Positions 1 through 7,235 of a DNA stretch of 64,000 bases are shown piece after piece. The position numbers and the translations under genes were made by a program. The first letter of the stretch is position 1; each line of letters opens with the position of its first letter. The DNA is from Actinoplanes octamycinicus (GTDB lineage: Bacteria; Actinomycetota; Actinomycetes; Mycobacteriales; Micromonosporaceae). Location of the stretch: assembly GCF_014205225.1 (NCBI RefSeq), contig NZ_JACHNB010000001.1, positions 5,437,501-5,501,500 on the forward strand. Reading direction: 5' to 3'. Under the pieces are notes generated by a model. The model was not told where the DNA came from, searched no databases, and saw nothing but the letters and a program-made list of their open reading frames with translations.

Positions 1-886
1 CGGACACGTCGGTGCTGTTGTCGAAGCAGAGCTGGTAGCCACCCGATCCGTTGGCGAGCGCCACCGCCAGCAGGTCGTCGCTGCCGATCGAGTCGTAGTC
101 CCAGGCCTGCACCTGGATGTTCGGCGACGGGTGCCCGGTGCCGGCCGGCGCCTCGTAGCCGACCGTGCCGGTGACGCAGGTCAGCGCCTGGATGCTGGCC
201 CCGCTCGGCGGCGGGTCGTCGCTGTGCGGCTCGGGCAGGCCGTCGGCCGGCACCGGCTGGAACGGCAGGTGCGGGCTGGCCGGGACGAGCGGCATCGCGT
301 CCGGCAGCGTCTCCAGCGCGTCCGAGTTGCGCTCCGGGTCCAGGCCGAGGTGCGACTCGGCGGCGGTCGCGCCGACGCTGAGCAGCAGCATGTTCTCGTC
401 GTCGTCCAGCGGCGAGGCGGCCGGCCCGGTCACCCGGGCCCGCAGCGAGGTGGACGCCGCCGCGGCGCCGCGCACCTTCGCCTTGTAGCGCTGGGTCTTC
501 CCGGCCTTGAGATCCACGGTCCGGGAGGCGCGCCGCACGCCGGCGCCGTCCTCGGGCAGCAGCGGGCCGAGGTCGGTCAGCTGCCAGCCGGCCGGCGTGC
601 TCTGCCAGTCGAGCGCGGCCGGCAGATCCGCCTCGATCCGCGCGCCGGTCACGTCGACCAGTGCCTTCACCTCGACGGTGAGCTGCGCGGTGGCCCCGAC
701 GGCCGGCGCCCGGTCCAGCCGGGCGACCACCTGGACACAGGACGACCAGTCCGGCGGCACCTCGCATTCGGGCTCGGTCCCGGCGCCCGGCGGCGCCGCG
801 GAGGCGACGCTGCCGGCGCCCAGCACCGTCATGGTCAGCACCGCAGCGGACAGCGCGGCGCCGGTGAAGATTCTGTGTCTACGCAC
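1..886 (-). CDS. secreted protein with C-terminal transthyretin/CNA-B-like repeat region (3' end cut by window)
   Basis: A GTG at 886 is preceded by AGGAGG with good spacing. The first 30 residues (RR/H-rich n-region, hydrophobic stretch, A-S-A at the end) form a Sec signal peptide, so the product is exported. The mature part starts Pro/Gly-rich with two nearby Cys, then a beta-rich segment ending near residue 160, an acidic linker (D-D-D-E-N), and near the window edge a segment with G-T-V, N-I-Q-V-Q-A-W-D-Y-D and S-G-G-Y-Q-L-C. That last pattern is typical of small secreted actinobacterial proteins with a transthyretin-like or carboxypeptidase-regulatory-like fold. The stop codon lies outside the window. 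The function is unknown; a surface or adhesive role is only an inference from the fold. Confidence 0.72.
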   Translation of the reverse strand, partial: MRRHRIFTGAALSAAVLTMTVLGAGSVASAAPPGAGTEPECEVPPDWSSCVQVVARLDRAPAVGATAQLTVEVKALVDVTGARIEADLPAALDWQSTPAGWQLTDLGPLLPEDGAGVRRASRTVDLKAGKTQRYKAKVRGAAAASTSLRARVTGPAASPLDDDENMLLLSVGATAAESHLGLDPERNSDALETLPDAMPLVPASPHLPFQPVPADGLPEPHSDDPPPSGASIQALTCVTGTVGYEAPAGTGHPSPNIQVQAWDYDSIGSDDLLAVALANGSGGYQLCFDNSTDVS

Positions 887-1025
887 GTGTTCCTCCTGGT
901 TCCTCCGCGGCGCGCGAGGCAGGAAACACTGCGTGAAGACCGATCTGGCCGCCCCCGCGATCCAGCCGCAACTCGGCACAACGTAGCGACCAGGATCGAT
1001 ATAGGCAATAGAAAGCTGTCGATAA

Positions 1026-1796
1026 CTATGACGTCGCGAGCGGCAGCCAGTGCAGCCGCTCGCCGAGGCCGTCCGGTGCCCCGGCGAAGGCCCGCTCCAC
1101 CGCGTCGCGGCCCTGGCTGAAGTGCGACCAGCCCTCGTAGTGCACCGGGATGATGGTGCGCGGCCGGACCAGCCGGCACAGCTCGACCGCGTCGGTGGCG
1201 GTGAGGCTGTAGTGCAGGCCGCCGGTGATCGGGAACCGCACCGCGCCCAGGTGCAGCACCACGGTGTCGACCGTCAGTCGGCGCGGCACCTCGCGCACCC
1301 CGTCGAAGAGCACGGTGTCGCCGGTGACCCAGAGGACGCCGTGCTCCTGGCCGGGCCAGGCGAGGGCGAAACCGATCACCTGGCCGACGATCGGCCGGCT
1401 GAGTACCGGGCCGTGCCGGCACGGGGTGGCGGTCAGCGTGATCTCCGACTTGTCGGGGTGGGTCAGGGTGAAGGTCTCCCACTCGCGCAGGCCGTGCCCG
1501 CCCACCCGGCGCGCCCCCGCCGCCGTGGTGATCACGACCGGCGCCTCCTGAAGGAGTGCCTTGCCGCGATCATCCAGGTTGTCCGCGTGATGGTCGTGGC
1601 TCAGTAGCACCGCGTCGACCGGCCCGATCTCCTCGGGGGTGAGCGCCGGCCCGGCCTGCTTGCGCGAGCTGGTACCCCAGCCGAACGAGTACCGGCGCCC
1701 GGGCGGGTCGAACGTCGGGTCGGTGAGGATCCGCCACTGGCCGATCTCGATCAGGGTGGTCGGCCCGCCGACATGCGTCACCCGTACGTCTTTCAT
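1026..1796 (-). CDS. MBL-fold metal-dependent hydrolase, UlaG-like
   Basis: 256 aa when started at the ATG at 1796 (M-K-D-V-R-V-T-H-V-G-G), where metallo-beta-lactamase homology begins. Upstream in-frame codons look non-coding. The metal motif L-S-H-D-H-H-A-D-N-L-D lies at residues 65-75, followed by T-G-D-T for another metal ligand and a late V-H-Y-E-G-W. This arrangement is typical of the UlaG/RomA-like branch rather than of true beta-lactamases. The enzyme is expected to be a cytosolic Zn- or Mn-dependent phosphodiesterase or lactonase; the substrate cannot be read from sequence. It stands alone and converges toward the secreted-protein gene with about 140 bp between them. Confidence 0.85.
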   Translation of the reverse strand: MKDVRVTHVGGPTTLIEIGQWRILTDPTFDPPGRRYSFGWGTSSRKQAGPALTPEEIGPVDAVLLSHDHHADNLDDRGKALLQEAPVVITTAAGARRVGGHGLREWETFTLTHPDKSEITLTATPCRHGPVLSRPIVGQVIGFALAWPGQEHGVLWVTGDTVLFDGVREVPRRLTVDTVVLHLGAVRFPITGGLHYSLTATDAVELCRLVRPRTIIPVHYEGWSHFSQGRDAVERAFAGAPDGLGERLHWLPLATS

Positions 1797-2122
1797 GCCC
1801 CGACCCTGCGCGGTCGAGCGGCGCCGCGCATCCGTCAGTTGACTGATCTTTTTGCTTACAGAGACGTATTCAAGTTTACGATGATCAGGTTGCACCGTCG
1901 TACGCTCCTGACCGTGGCCGCCGCCTCCAACCGGTCGGCTCCGCCGACCACGTCTGGACGTTCCAGGACAGCGGAGGTGGCTACTTCCGGATCGTGGCCC
2001 GACCTCGGCCTGGCCAACCAGCGCCGGCGCATCATCCCGGCCTGACCGTCCGACTACTTCGATATATGTCGACCGGACGATATGCTTCGCACCCATCACT
2101 GCGACGGCACGGGGGTGCGCCG
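1797..2122. other. intergenic stretch with a possible ricin-lectin remnant
   Basis: The 326 bp between the MBL gene and the next small gene hold no convincing CDS. It is partly AT-rich for this genome (about 1845-1885). A forward frame at about 1936-1999 reads H-V-W-T-F-Q-D-S-G-G-G-Y-F-R-I-V-A-R, which resembles the Q-x-W / G-G-G-Y-Y-R-I pattern of ricin-type beta-trefoil lectins. The surrounding frame gives nothing domain-like, so at most this is a relic. Confidence 0.3.
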
Positions 2123-2461
2123 GTGGCCGAGGCCGATGTGCAGAATTCGCTGGCCCAGGTCAGCAAGGCCGCCGAGCTCTACGGCGTGACCGAGGGAGAC
2201 GTGGACCGCTGGCGCGCCGGCATCGACGAGCGCCCGGCCTGGGCGCAGCGGGCCCACGTCTCCGGCATGCTCGCCCAGCGCCTGGTGATGACCGCGCTGG
2301 AGCACCGCCAGGAGTGCGAGCGCGCCGACTGCCGCACCTGCGCCGGGCTGCGCGAGATGCTGATGATCGCGCTGGCCGGGGTGCGTACCGTGGTCGACGA
2401 CCGGCTCGACGAACTGTACCGGCGGCCGGCCCGCTGGCCCTGGCGGCGCCGCAGCTTGTAA
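2123..2461 (+). CDS. small Cys-containing protein of unknown function
   Basis: 112 aa if started at the GTG at 2123, which has a G-rich tract (gggggt, about 2111-2116) as a candidate ribosome binding site. The frame is also open upstream to a GTG at 1994, but that portion looks non-coding. The protein is mostly helical and charged, with a cluster of three Cys (C-E-R-A-D-C-R-T-C) near residues 72-80 and a basic C-terminus ending W-P-W-R-R-R-S-L. I do not recognise a family. Codon usage fits the genome, which supports a real gene. No operon partner is evident. Confidence 0.5.
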   Translation: MAEADVQNSLAQVSKAAELYGVTEGDVDRWRAGIDERPAWAQRAHVSGMLAQRLVMTALEHRQECERADCRTCAGLREMLMIALAGVRTVVDDRLDELYRRPARWPWRRRSL

Positions 2462-2488
2462 ATCTCTTAGGAACCTTGCGGAGTGACC

Positions 2489-2516
2489 TTGCATCCCATC
2501 GTGATCAAGGTATTTA
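2489..2516 (+). promoter_or_regulatory. candidate promoter for the permease-amidase operon
   Basis: TTGCAT (2489-2494), a 16-bp spacer, then TATTTA (2511-2516), in a locally AT-rich patch about 136 bp upstream of the APC permease start. It is the best sigma-70-like match in this intergenic region; no transcript data support it. Confidence 0.35.
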
Positions 2517-2555
2517 CTAGCGTCGCTCTGCGTTGATCCACGTAGGACGCTATGC

Positions 2556-2582
2556 CCGCTCAGGCAACTCTGGCCCGAGCGG
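2556..2582 (+). promoter_or_regulatory. 5'-leader hairpin upstream of the APC permease
   Basis: Inverted arms 2556-2565 and 2573-2582 (ccgctcaggc / gcccgagcgg, with one internal mismatch) enclose a 7-nt loop. It falls between the candidate promoter and the ribosome binding site (aggggagaggg), so it would be in the mRNA leader. I could not match it to a known riboswitch class. Confidence 0.3.
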
Positions 2583-2651
2583 TAATTCGCCGTGCCCGCA
2601 GCGGGGTCCGCCGCGCGCGCACCTCGCTAGGGGAGAGGGTGACACTGCCGC

Positions 2652-4061
2652 ATGTCCATCGATAGATTCGGCTACCAGCAGCAACTGCGGCGCGAGTTGC
2701 GGATTCGCGACCTGATCGCGTACGGGCTGGTCTTCATGGTGGTGATCGCGCCGTTCGGGATCTTCGGCAGCGTGTTCCAGGCCAGCGGTGGCATGGTCGC
2801 GCTGGCCTACGTGGTGGGCGCCGCCGCGATGATCCTGACCGCGTCGTCGTACGGCGTCATGGTCAAGAAGTACCCGGTGGCCGGCTCGGTCTACGGCTAC
2901 GCCGGCCGGGCCATCGCGCCCGCCGTCGGCTTCCTCACCGGCTGGGCCATCCTGCTCGACTACGTCTGCATCCCGCTGCTGCTGTCGCTGGTCGCCGGCG
3001 CCGCGATGAACTCGATCGTGACCAGCGTCCCGGTCTGGGCCTGGGTGATCATCTTCGTCCTGGTGAACACCGTGACGAACGTGCTCGGCATCAAGACCAC
3101 CAAGCTGCTCAACTGGCTGTTCCTCGCCGCCGAGCTGGTCATCCTGGTGATCTTCCTGATCTTCGGCCTGAAGGCGATCGCGGACGGCAAGGGCCACGGC
3201 TTCAGCCTCGACCCGTTCTACAACGGCAGCACCAGCTTCACCTGGACGCTGGTGCTCAGCGGCGTCTCCATCGGCATGCTGTCCTACCTCGGCTTCGACG
3301 CGCTCGGCCTGCTCGCCGAGGACGCCGCGGACGGCGCCCGGACCATCCGCCGCGCCATGTACCTGTCGCTGATCGTGGTGGCCGCCCTGTTCGTCGCGCA
3401 GACCTACGTCGCGGCGCTGCTGGTGCCGGACCCGGACGGCCTGATCGCCAACGGTGACCCGTCCGGCTCCGCCTTCTACGACGCGGCCGAGGTGGCCGGC
3501 GGCGCCTGGCTCGCCAAGCTGACCGCGCTGGCCACCGCGCTCGCCTGGGGTATCGCGAACAACATGGTCGCCCAGGTGGCCACCAGCCGCCTGCTGATGG
3601 CGATGTCCCGGGACGGGCAGCTGCCCAAGTTCCTCTCCCGGGTGTCGCTGACCCGTTCGGTGCCGACCAACGCCATCCTCACCACCGCGGCGATCTCGCT
3701 CGGCATCGGCCTCTGGATGGCCAGCCGCGACGACGGCATCACGCTGATGAGCGCGATGGTGAACTTCGGCGCCATGATCGCCTTCATCGTGCTGCACGTC
3801 TGCGTGATGTGGGAGTGGTTCAAGAACGGCCGGCAGGGCAGCCCGCTGAGCAACCTGATCGTCCCGGTGCTCGGTGCGGTCGTGCTGATCGCGGTGATCT
3901 GGAACGGCAACCTGCTCGCCCAGACCGTCGGCCTGATCTGGCTCGCGGTCGGCGCCGTCGTGCTGGTGGTGCTGCTGGCCACCGGCCGCAAGCCGACCCT
4001 GCCCGAGGTGCCCGGCGACGACGAGCCGCTGACCAGCCCCCGGACGGTGGAGAATGTCTGA
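2652..4061 (+). CDS. APC-superfamily amino acid/amine permease
   Basis: 469 aa, 12 hydrophobic segments, the normal length for the APC family. It starts at an ATG about 10 bp after a strong purine-rich site (aggggagaggg). Early features typical of the family are the first helix ending G-x-F-G-S-V-F-Q-A-S-G-G-M and the conserved stretch K-K-Y-P-V-A-G-S-V-Y-G-Y-A-G-R in helix 2/3. It should import an amino acid, amine or amide across the cytoplasmic membrane by proton coupling. The stop overlaps the start of the amidase gene by 8 bp, so translation is coupled and the transported compound may be the amidase substrate or its amine product. Confidence 0.92.
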   Translation: MSIDRFGYQQQLRRELRIRDLIAYGLVFMVVIAPFGIFGSVFQASGGMVALAYVVGAAAMILTASSYGVMVKKYPVAGSVYGYAGRAIAPAVGFLTGWAILLDYVCIPLLLSLVAGAAMNSIVTSVPVWAWVIIFVLVNTVTNVLGIKTTKLLNWLFLAAELVILVIFLIFGLKAIADGKGHGFSLDPFYNGSTSFTWTLVLSGVSIGMLSYLGFDALGLLAEDAADGARTIRRAMYLSLIVVAALFVAQTYVAALLVPDPDGLIANGDPSGSAFYDAAEVAGGAWLAKLTALATALAWGIANNMVAQVATSRLLMAMSRDGQLPKFLSRVSLTRSVPTNAILTTAAISLGIGLWMASRDDGITLMSAMVNFGAMIAFIVLHVCVMWEWFKNGRQGSPLSNLIVPVLGAVVLIAVIWNGNLLAQTVGLIWLAVGAVVLVVLLATGRKPTLPEVPGDDEPLTSPRTVENV

Positions 4062-5043
4062 GCCACTGCACCTGCCGGCCGACCCCGGTCAGTACGGCTA
4101 CACCTTCGGCGGGCGGGAGGCGATCGCCTCGGTCAAGCCGGGCGACACGCTCACCCTGCGCACCCTGGACTGCTTCGGCGGCAAGGTGCGCTCGGTGAAC
4201 GACCTGCCCAGCCAGGTGTGCGAGTTCCCGTACCTGAACCCGGTCACCGGCCCGCTCCACGTCGAGGGAGCGGAACCGGGCGACACCCTCGCGGTGCACG
4301 TGGTGTCGCTGACCCCGGCCTCCCCGGTCGGCATCTCCTCGACCTTCCCGCACTTCGGGGCGCTCACCTCGACCGGGTACACCCGGACCCTGCAGGCCCC
4401 GCTCGAGGAGCGGGTCTGGCTCTACGACATCGACCTGGCCGCCGAGACGGTCCGCTTCCAGGCCCGGAACAGCGACTTCACGGTCGACCTGCCGCTCGCC
4501 CCGATGCTCGGCACGGTCGGCGTCGCCCCGGCCGCCCACGAGGTGCGCCAGACCATCGTGCCGGACGTGCACGGCGGCAACCTGGACACCCCGCTGCTCG
4601 GCCCGGGCGCCACCCTCTACCTCGGAGTCAACGTCCCGGGCGGGCTGCTCGCCCTCGGCGACGGCCACGCCCGGCAGGGTGACGGCGAGGTGTGCGGCGT
4701 CGCGGTCGAGGTGGCGATGGACGTCACCATCCGGGTCGACGTGATCTCCGGGGTGCCGACCGGCACCCCGCGCCTGGAGACCGACACCCAGCTGGTGTCG
4801 CTGGGCGCGGCCCGGCCGCTCGAGGACGCCTTCCGGATCAGCCAGGACGACCTGGTCCGGCACGTCGCCGAACTGACCGGACTGGACTTGCTCGATGCCT
4901 ACCAGCTAGTGTCCCAGACCACCAGCGCCCGGGCCGGCAACGTCGTCGACCCGCAATACGTGATGAGCGCCGGCATCGACAAGAAGTACCTGCCCGGGGT
5001 CGCCGCCTACAGCGGTGTCCACGAGCGCCTGCGGAACGGCTGA
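4054..5043 (+). CDS. acetamidase/formamidase family protein
   Basis: 329 aa, full length for the FmdA/AmdA family. Diagnostic segments are P-D-V-H-G-G-N-L-D (residues about 170-178) and G-D-G-H-A-R-Q-G-D-G-E-V-C-G (about 204-217), which carry the metal ligands and catalytic region. The family hydrolyses short amides such as formamide or acetamide to ammonia and the acid, in the cytoplasm. The ATG at 4054 overlaps the end of the permease gene. The family consensus is usually G-D-C-H or G-D-L-H; the Gly here is a mild variation. The exact amide is not predictable. Confidence 0.9.
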   Translation: MSEPLHLPADPGQYGYTFGGREAIASVKPGDTLTLRTLDCFGGKVRSVNDLPSQVCEFPYLNPVTGPLHVEGAEPGDTLAVHVVSLTPASPVGISSTFPHFGALTSTGYTRTLQAPLEERVWLYDIDLAAETVRFQARNSDFTVDLPLAPMLGTVGVAPAAHEVRQTIVPDVHGGNLDTPLLGPGATLYLGVNVPGGLLALGDGHARQGDGEVCGVAVEVAMDVTIRVDVISGVPTGTPRLETDTQLVSLGAARPLEDAFRISQDDLVRHVAELTGLDLLDAYQLVSQTTSARAGNVVDPQYVMSAGIDKKYLPGVAAYSGVHERLRNG

Positions 5044-5053
5044 CAGAAGGACT

Positions 5054-5734
5054 ATGTGGCGTCCCGGACTCGACCCGACCCTCGTCCGTGAGCAGTTCTA
5101 CCTGCTGGCTCACGACGAAACCCGGCAGATGCGGCCCCACCTGCATCTGCCGGCCCTGTCCGCCGGCCTGGCCGGCGCGACGGTGATGGACCTGCTGATC
5201 GCTCAGCGGGTGACGGTCGAGTCCGGGTCGCTGCGCCCGGACTGGTACCAGCGTGCCTCCACCGGCGACCCGATCACCGACGACGTCCTCGCCCTGATCA
5301 TGGAGACCGCGCCCGGCCCGGCCCTGCCGGCCCTGATCCGCGCCGCCTCCGCCGGTCTCTACGAACGCACCACCGCCGCCCTGGTCCACAAGGGCGTGAT
5401 CGTCGAGGGCCCGCCCCGCCGCTGGCGCAAGGGCCGCGACTACGCGATCGCCCACGAGGGCATCGCGGTCCGGGCCCGCGCCCGAGTCGGCTACCGCATG
5501 GAGGGCCGCGACGGCCCGTCCCCGGAAGCCGACAGCCTGTGCACCCTGGTCTCCGCCCTGGGCCTGCACGCGGTCCTGGTCCGCGGCACCCGCTCGGAGG
5601 TGGAGCCGCTGCTCCAGCGAGTCGTCCGAGACCTCCCGGAGAACGCCGCCGGCCACCCGGTCGGCGAAGCCCCAGCCGTCGCCGCGGCCGTCCTCAAGGT
5701 CATCCAAGACATGGCCACCTCCGCCATGATGTAG
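5054..5734 (+). CDS. GPP34 (Golgi phosphoprotein 3-like) family protein
   Basis: 226 aa from the ATG at 5054, chosen because agaagga lies 4 bp upstream; the frame also opens earlier inside the amidase gene. The family pattern is visible: E-Q-F-Y-L-L-A-H-D near the N-terminus, helical L-x-A-G-L-A-G-A-x-V-M-D-L-L, then V-x-K-G-V-I-V-E and R-x-R-A-R-V. Bacterial GPP34 proteins are widespread in actinomycetes, probably peripheral phosphoinositide/lipid-binding proteins of unknown role. It sits 10 bp after the amidase stop and is probably co-transcribed, but a functional link is not obvious. Confidence 0.85.
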   Translation: MWRPGLDPTLVREQFYLLAHDETRQMRPHLHLPALSAGLAGATVMDLLIAQRVTVESGSLRPDWYQRASTGDPITDDVLALIMETAPGPALPALIRAASAGLYERTTAALVHKGVIVEGPPRRWRKGRDYAIAHEGIAVRARARVGYRMEGRDGPSPEADSLCTLVSALGLHAVLVRGTRSEVEPLLQRVVRDLPENAAGHPVGEAPAVAAAVLKVIQDMATSAMM

Positions 5735-5828
5735 CCCCCGCACCAGCATCCGTAATCCCCACCCGCACCCCGCCGCGGCCACACCCCGTCCGCGCACGGC
5801 CCGCCCAAACCGCGCCTGTTCCGCTTCG

Positions 5829-6080
5829 GCTGGCGGCTCGCCCTATGCCGTGTCCGGTTCGCGTCATGCCGCGTCCGGCGCGCTTCCGCTGGCGGCTCGC
5901 CCTATGCCGTGTCCGGTTCGCGTCATGCCGCGTCCGGCGCGCTTCCGCTGGCGGCTCACCCTACGCCGCGTCCGGTCCGCGTCATGCCGCCTCCGGTCCG
6001 CCTCCGCTGACGGCTCGCCCCCATGCCGCGTCTGGTCCGGGTCATGCCGCCTGCGGGTCCGCCTCTGCTAACGGCCCGCC
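5829..6080. repeat. 59-bp tandem repeat, about 4.3 copies
   Basis: Units begin at 5829, 5888, 5947, 6006 and (diverged) 6067, each starting gctggcggctcgccc and containing gtccggttcgcgtcatgccg. The first two copies are almost identical and later copies decay. The 59-bp period breaks any reading frame, so this is not protein coding. Confidence 0.9.
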
Positions 6081-6312
6081 CGCACCGCGTGCGGCCTGCT
6101 TGTGCTCGCGGTCCGCGCGCAATACCCACTTCAACCCCATTCCCGGTACGGATGACTGCCCCGTCCGCACCCCTGCGCGAGGCCCCTTCCACCCCGGACC
6201 GCAGCGCGACTCATGCGGGCCCGCCGCCGGTCCAGGTCGCCCAACCGCGTCCGCACCTCCACCCCGCGCGACGAACCCCCGCGCTCAGACTCCGGCCGCG
6301 CCGCCAGGCCCC

Positions 6313-6365
6313 GGCTGGCTCTCACGGGTGTCTCGCAGGTCCTGAGAGACCCCTCACGACCAGCC
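6313..6365. repeat. 53-bp dispersed palindrome, copy 1
   Basis: Runs from ggctgg to ccagcc, with arms ctcacgggtgtctc and gagagacccctcacg around a short loop. It belongs to the family described under 38836-38890. Here it is isolated inside the repeat-dense region. Confidence 0.8.
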
Positions 6366-6400
6366 GGCCGCTCGGTCGCACGGCTTCGGTGTCCACTCGC

Positions 6401-6515
6401 GCGCGGAGCTGCGGGGTTCGGGCGCGCCTGCGCGGAGCTGCGGGGTTCGGGCGCGCCTGCGCGGAGCTGCGGGGTTCGGGCGCGCCTGCGCGGAACTGCG
6501 GGTTCGGGCGCGCCC
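6401..6515. repeat. 29-bp tandem repeat, 4 copies
   Basis: Units beginning gcgcggagctgcggggttcg start at 6401, 6430, 6459 and 6488. The first three are identical; the fourth has small changes (gcggaactgcgggttcg). It lies 35 bp after palindrome copy 1. Confidence 0.92.
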
Positions 6516-6591
6516 GCGTCGCCAACCTCTGCTGACTCTCGGGGTGCCCGGCTCCGCTGGTCAATTCGGTGTGGGCTCAGCCCGGCCAACT

Positions 6592-6695
6592 TTGCAGTCC
6601 CCGCCCGCCCCTCAGGGGGGCCGCCCCGAAGACAGTGTGGCGCGAGAGCGGCCTCTCCCGCGGCCAGCCTGTGGACAACGCGCTGATGTGGACAA
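6592..6695. repeat. dispersed repeat with two perfect DnaA boxes, copy A
   Basis: Shares about 100 bp with 49382-49478: agtccccgcccgcccctcagg, cgaagacagtgtg, then cctgtggacaacgcgctgatgtgga. It contains tgtggacaa at 6670-6678 and 6687-6695, the exact reverse complement of the actinomycete DnaA box TTGTCCACA, 17 bp apart and in the same orientation. Confidence 0.75.
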
Positions 6696-7006
6696 CGCGC
6701 CGCCGAGCTCATCGGCTGCCCTGGATCGACTACCGGAGTCGCCCCTGAGGATCATCCAGCTGCAGCCGATTGCGGACCGCATGCCGTCAGCCGGGCCGCT
6801 GCCGGCGTGGGTGCCGGAGGGCCGGTCCGATCGAGGCCCCGTCACGGCCGGCGCCCCGAGGGCGGCCAGGGCTGCGCGGCACGCAGAGGGCGTACCGCAA
6901 ACGGCTGACCGAAAGGGACAGCGGACCCGGACGCGGAGCGTGCCTGGACGGGCGGCGGACCCGGACAGAGGGGCGGGCTGGACCGGGGTGCCCGGGACGC
7001 GGAAAC

Positions 7007-7235
7007 GGGCTGGGATGGAGCGGCCGGAGGTGGATCCGGGCTGGGATGGAGCGGCCGGAGGTGGATCCGGGCTGGGACGGAGCGGCCGGAGGTGGATCCG
7101 GGCCGGAATGGAGCCGCCCGAGGTGGATCCGGGCTGGGATGGGGCGGCCCGAGGTGGATCCGGGCTGGGATGGGGCGGCCCGAGGTAGATCAGGGCTGAA
7201 CGGAGCGGCCCGACGTGGATCAGGGCTGGGACGCG
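7007..7235. repeat. 31-bp tandem repeat, about 7 copies
   Basis: Unit core ctgggatggagcggccggag plus gtggatccggg. Starts occur at 7010, 7041, 7072, 7103, 7134, 7165, 7196 and (30 bp later) 7226. Copies drift from ggagcggccgg to gggcggcccg forms. The last copy overlaps the 3' end of the EamA gene and supplies its stop codon. Confidence 0.92.

Larger units (their letters stand above)
5735..7219. other. 1.5-kb gene-free, repeat-dense region
   Basis: No frame here codes convincingly: every long open frame is a by-product of GC skew and of tandem repeats whose periods (59, 29 and 31 bp) are not multiples of three. It holds three separate tandem arrays, one copy of the 53-bp dispersed palindrome, and one copy of the DnaA-box repeat, each listed separately. 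It looks like a site where repeats accumulate between the GPP34 and EamA genes. Confidence 0.75.

Noticed and set aside
2550..2600. Riboswitch in the leader of the permease-amidase operon
   Set aside because: A hairpin is present, but I could not match it to guanidine, SAM, glycine or other known riboswitch cores, so only a leader hairpin is reported.
6670..6695. Chromosomal replication origin
   Set aside because: Only two DnaA boxes, no AT-rich unwinding region, and no dnaA, dnaN or gyr genes nearby.
5539..6712. Arg/Pro/Ala-rich open frames in the 5.7-6.7 kb region
   Set aside because: They cross tandem repeats with periods of 59 and 29 bp, so repeat copies are read in different frames. 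That is incompatible with a selected protein.
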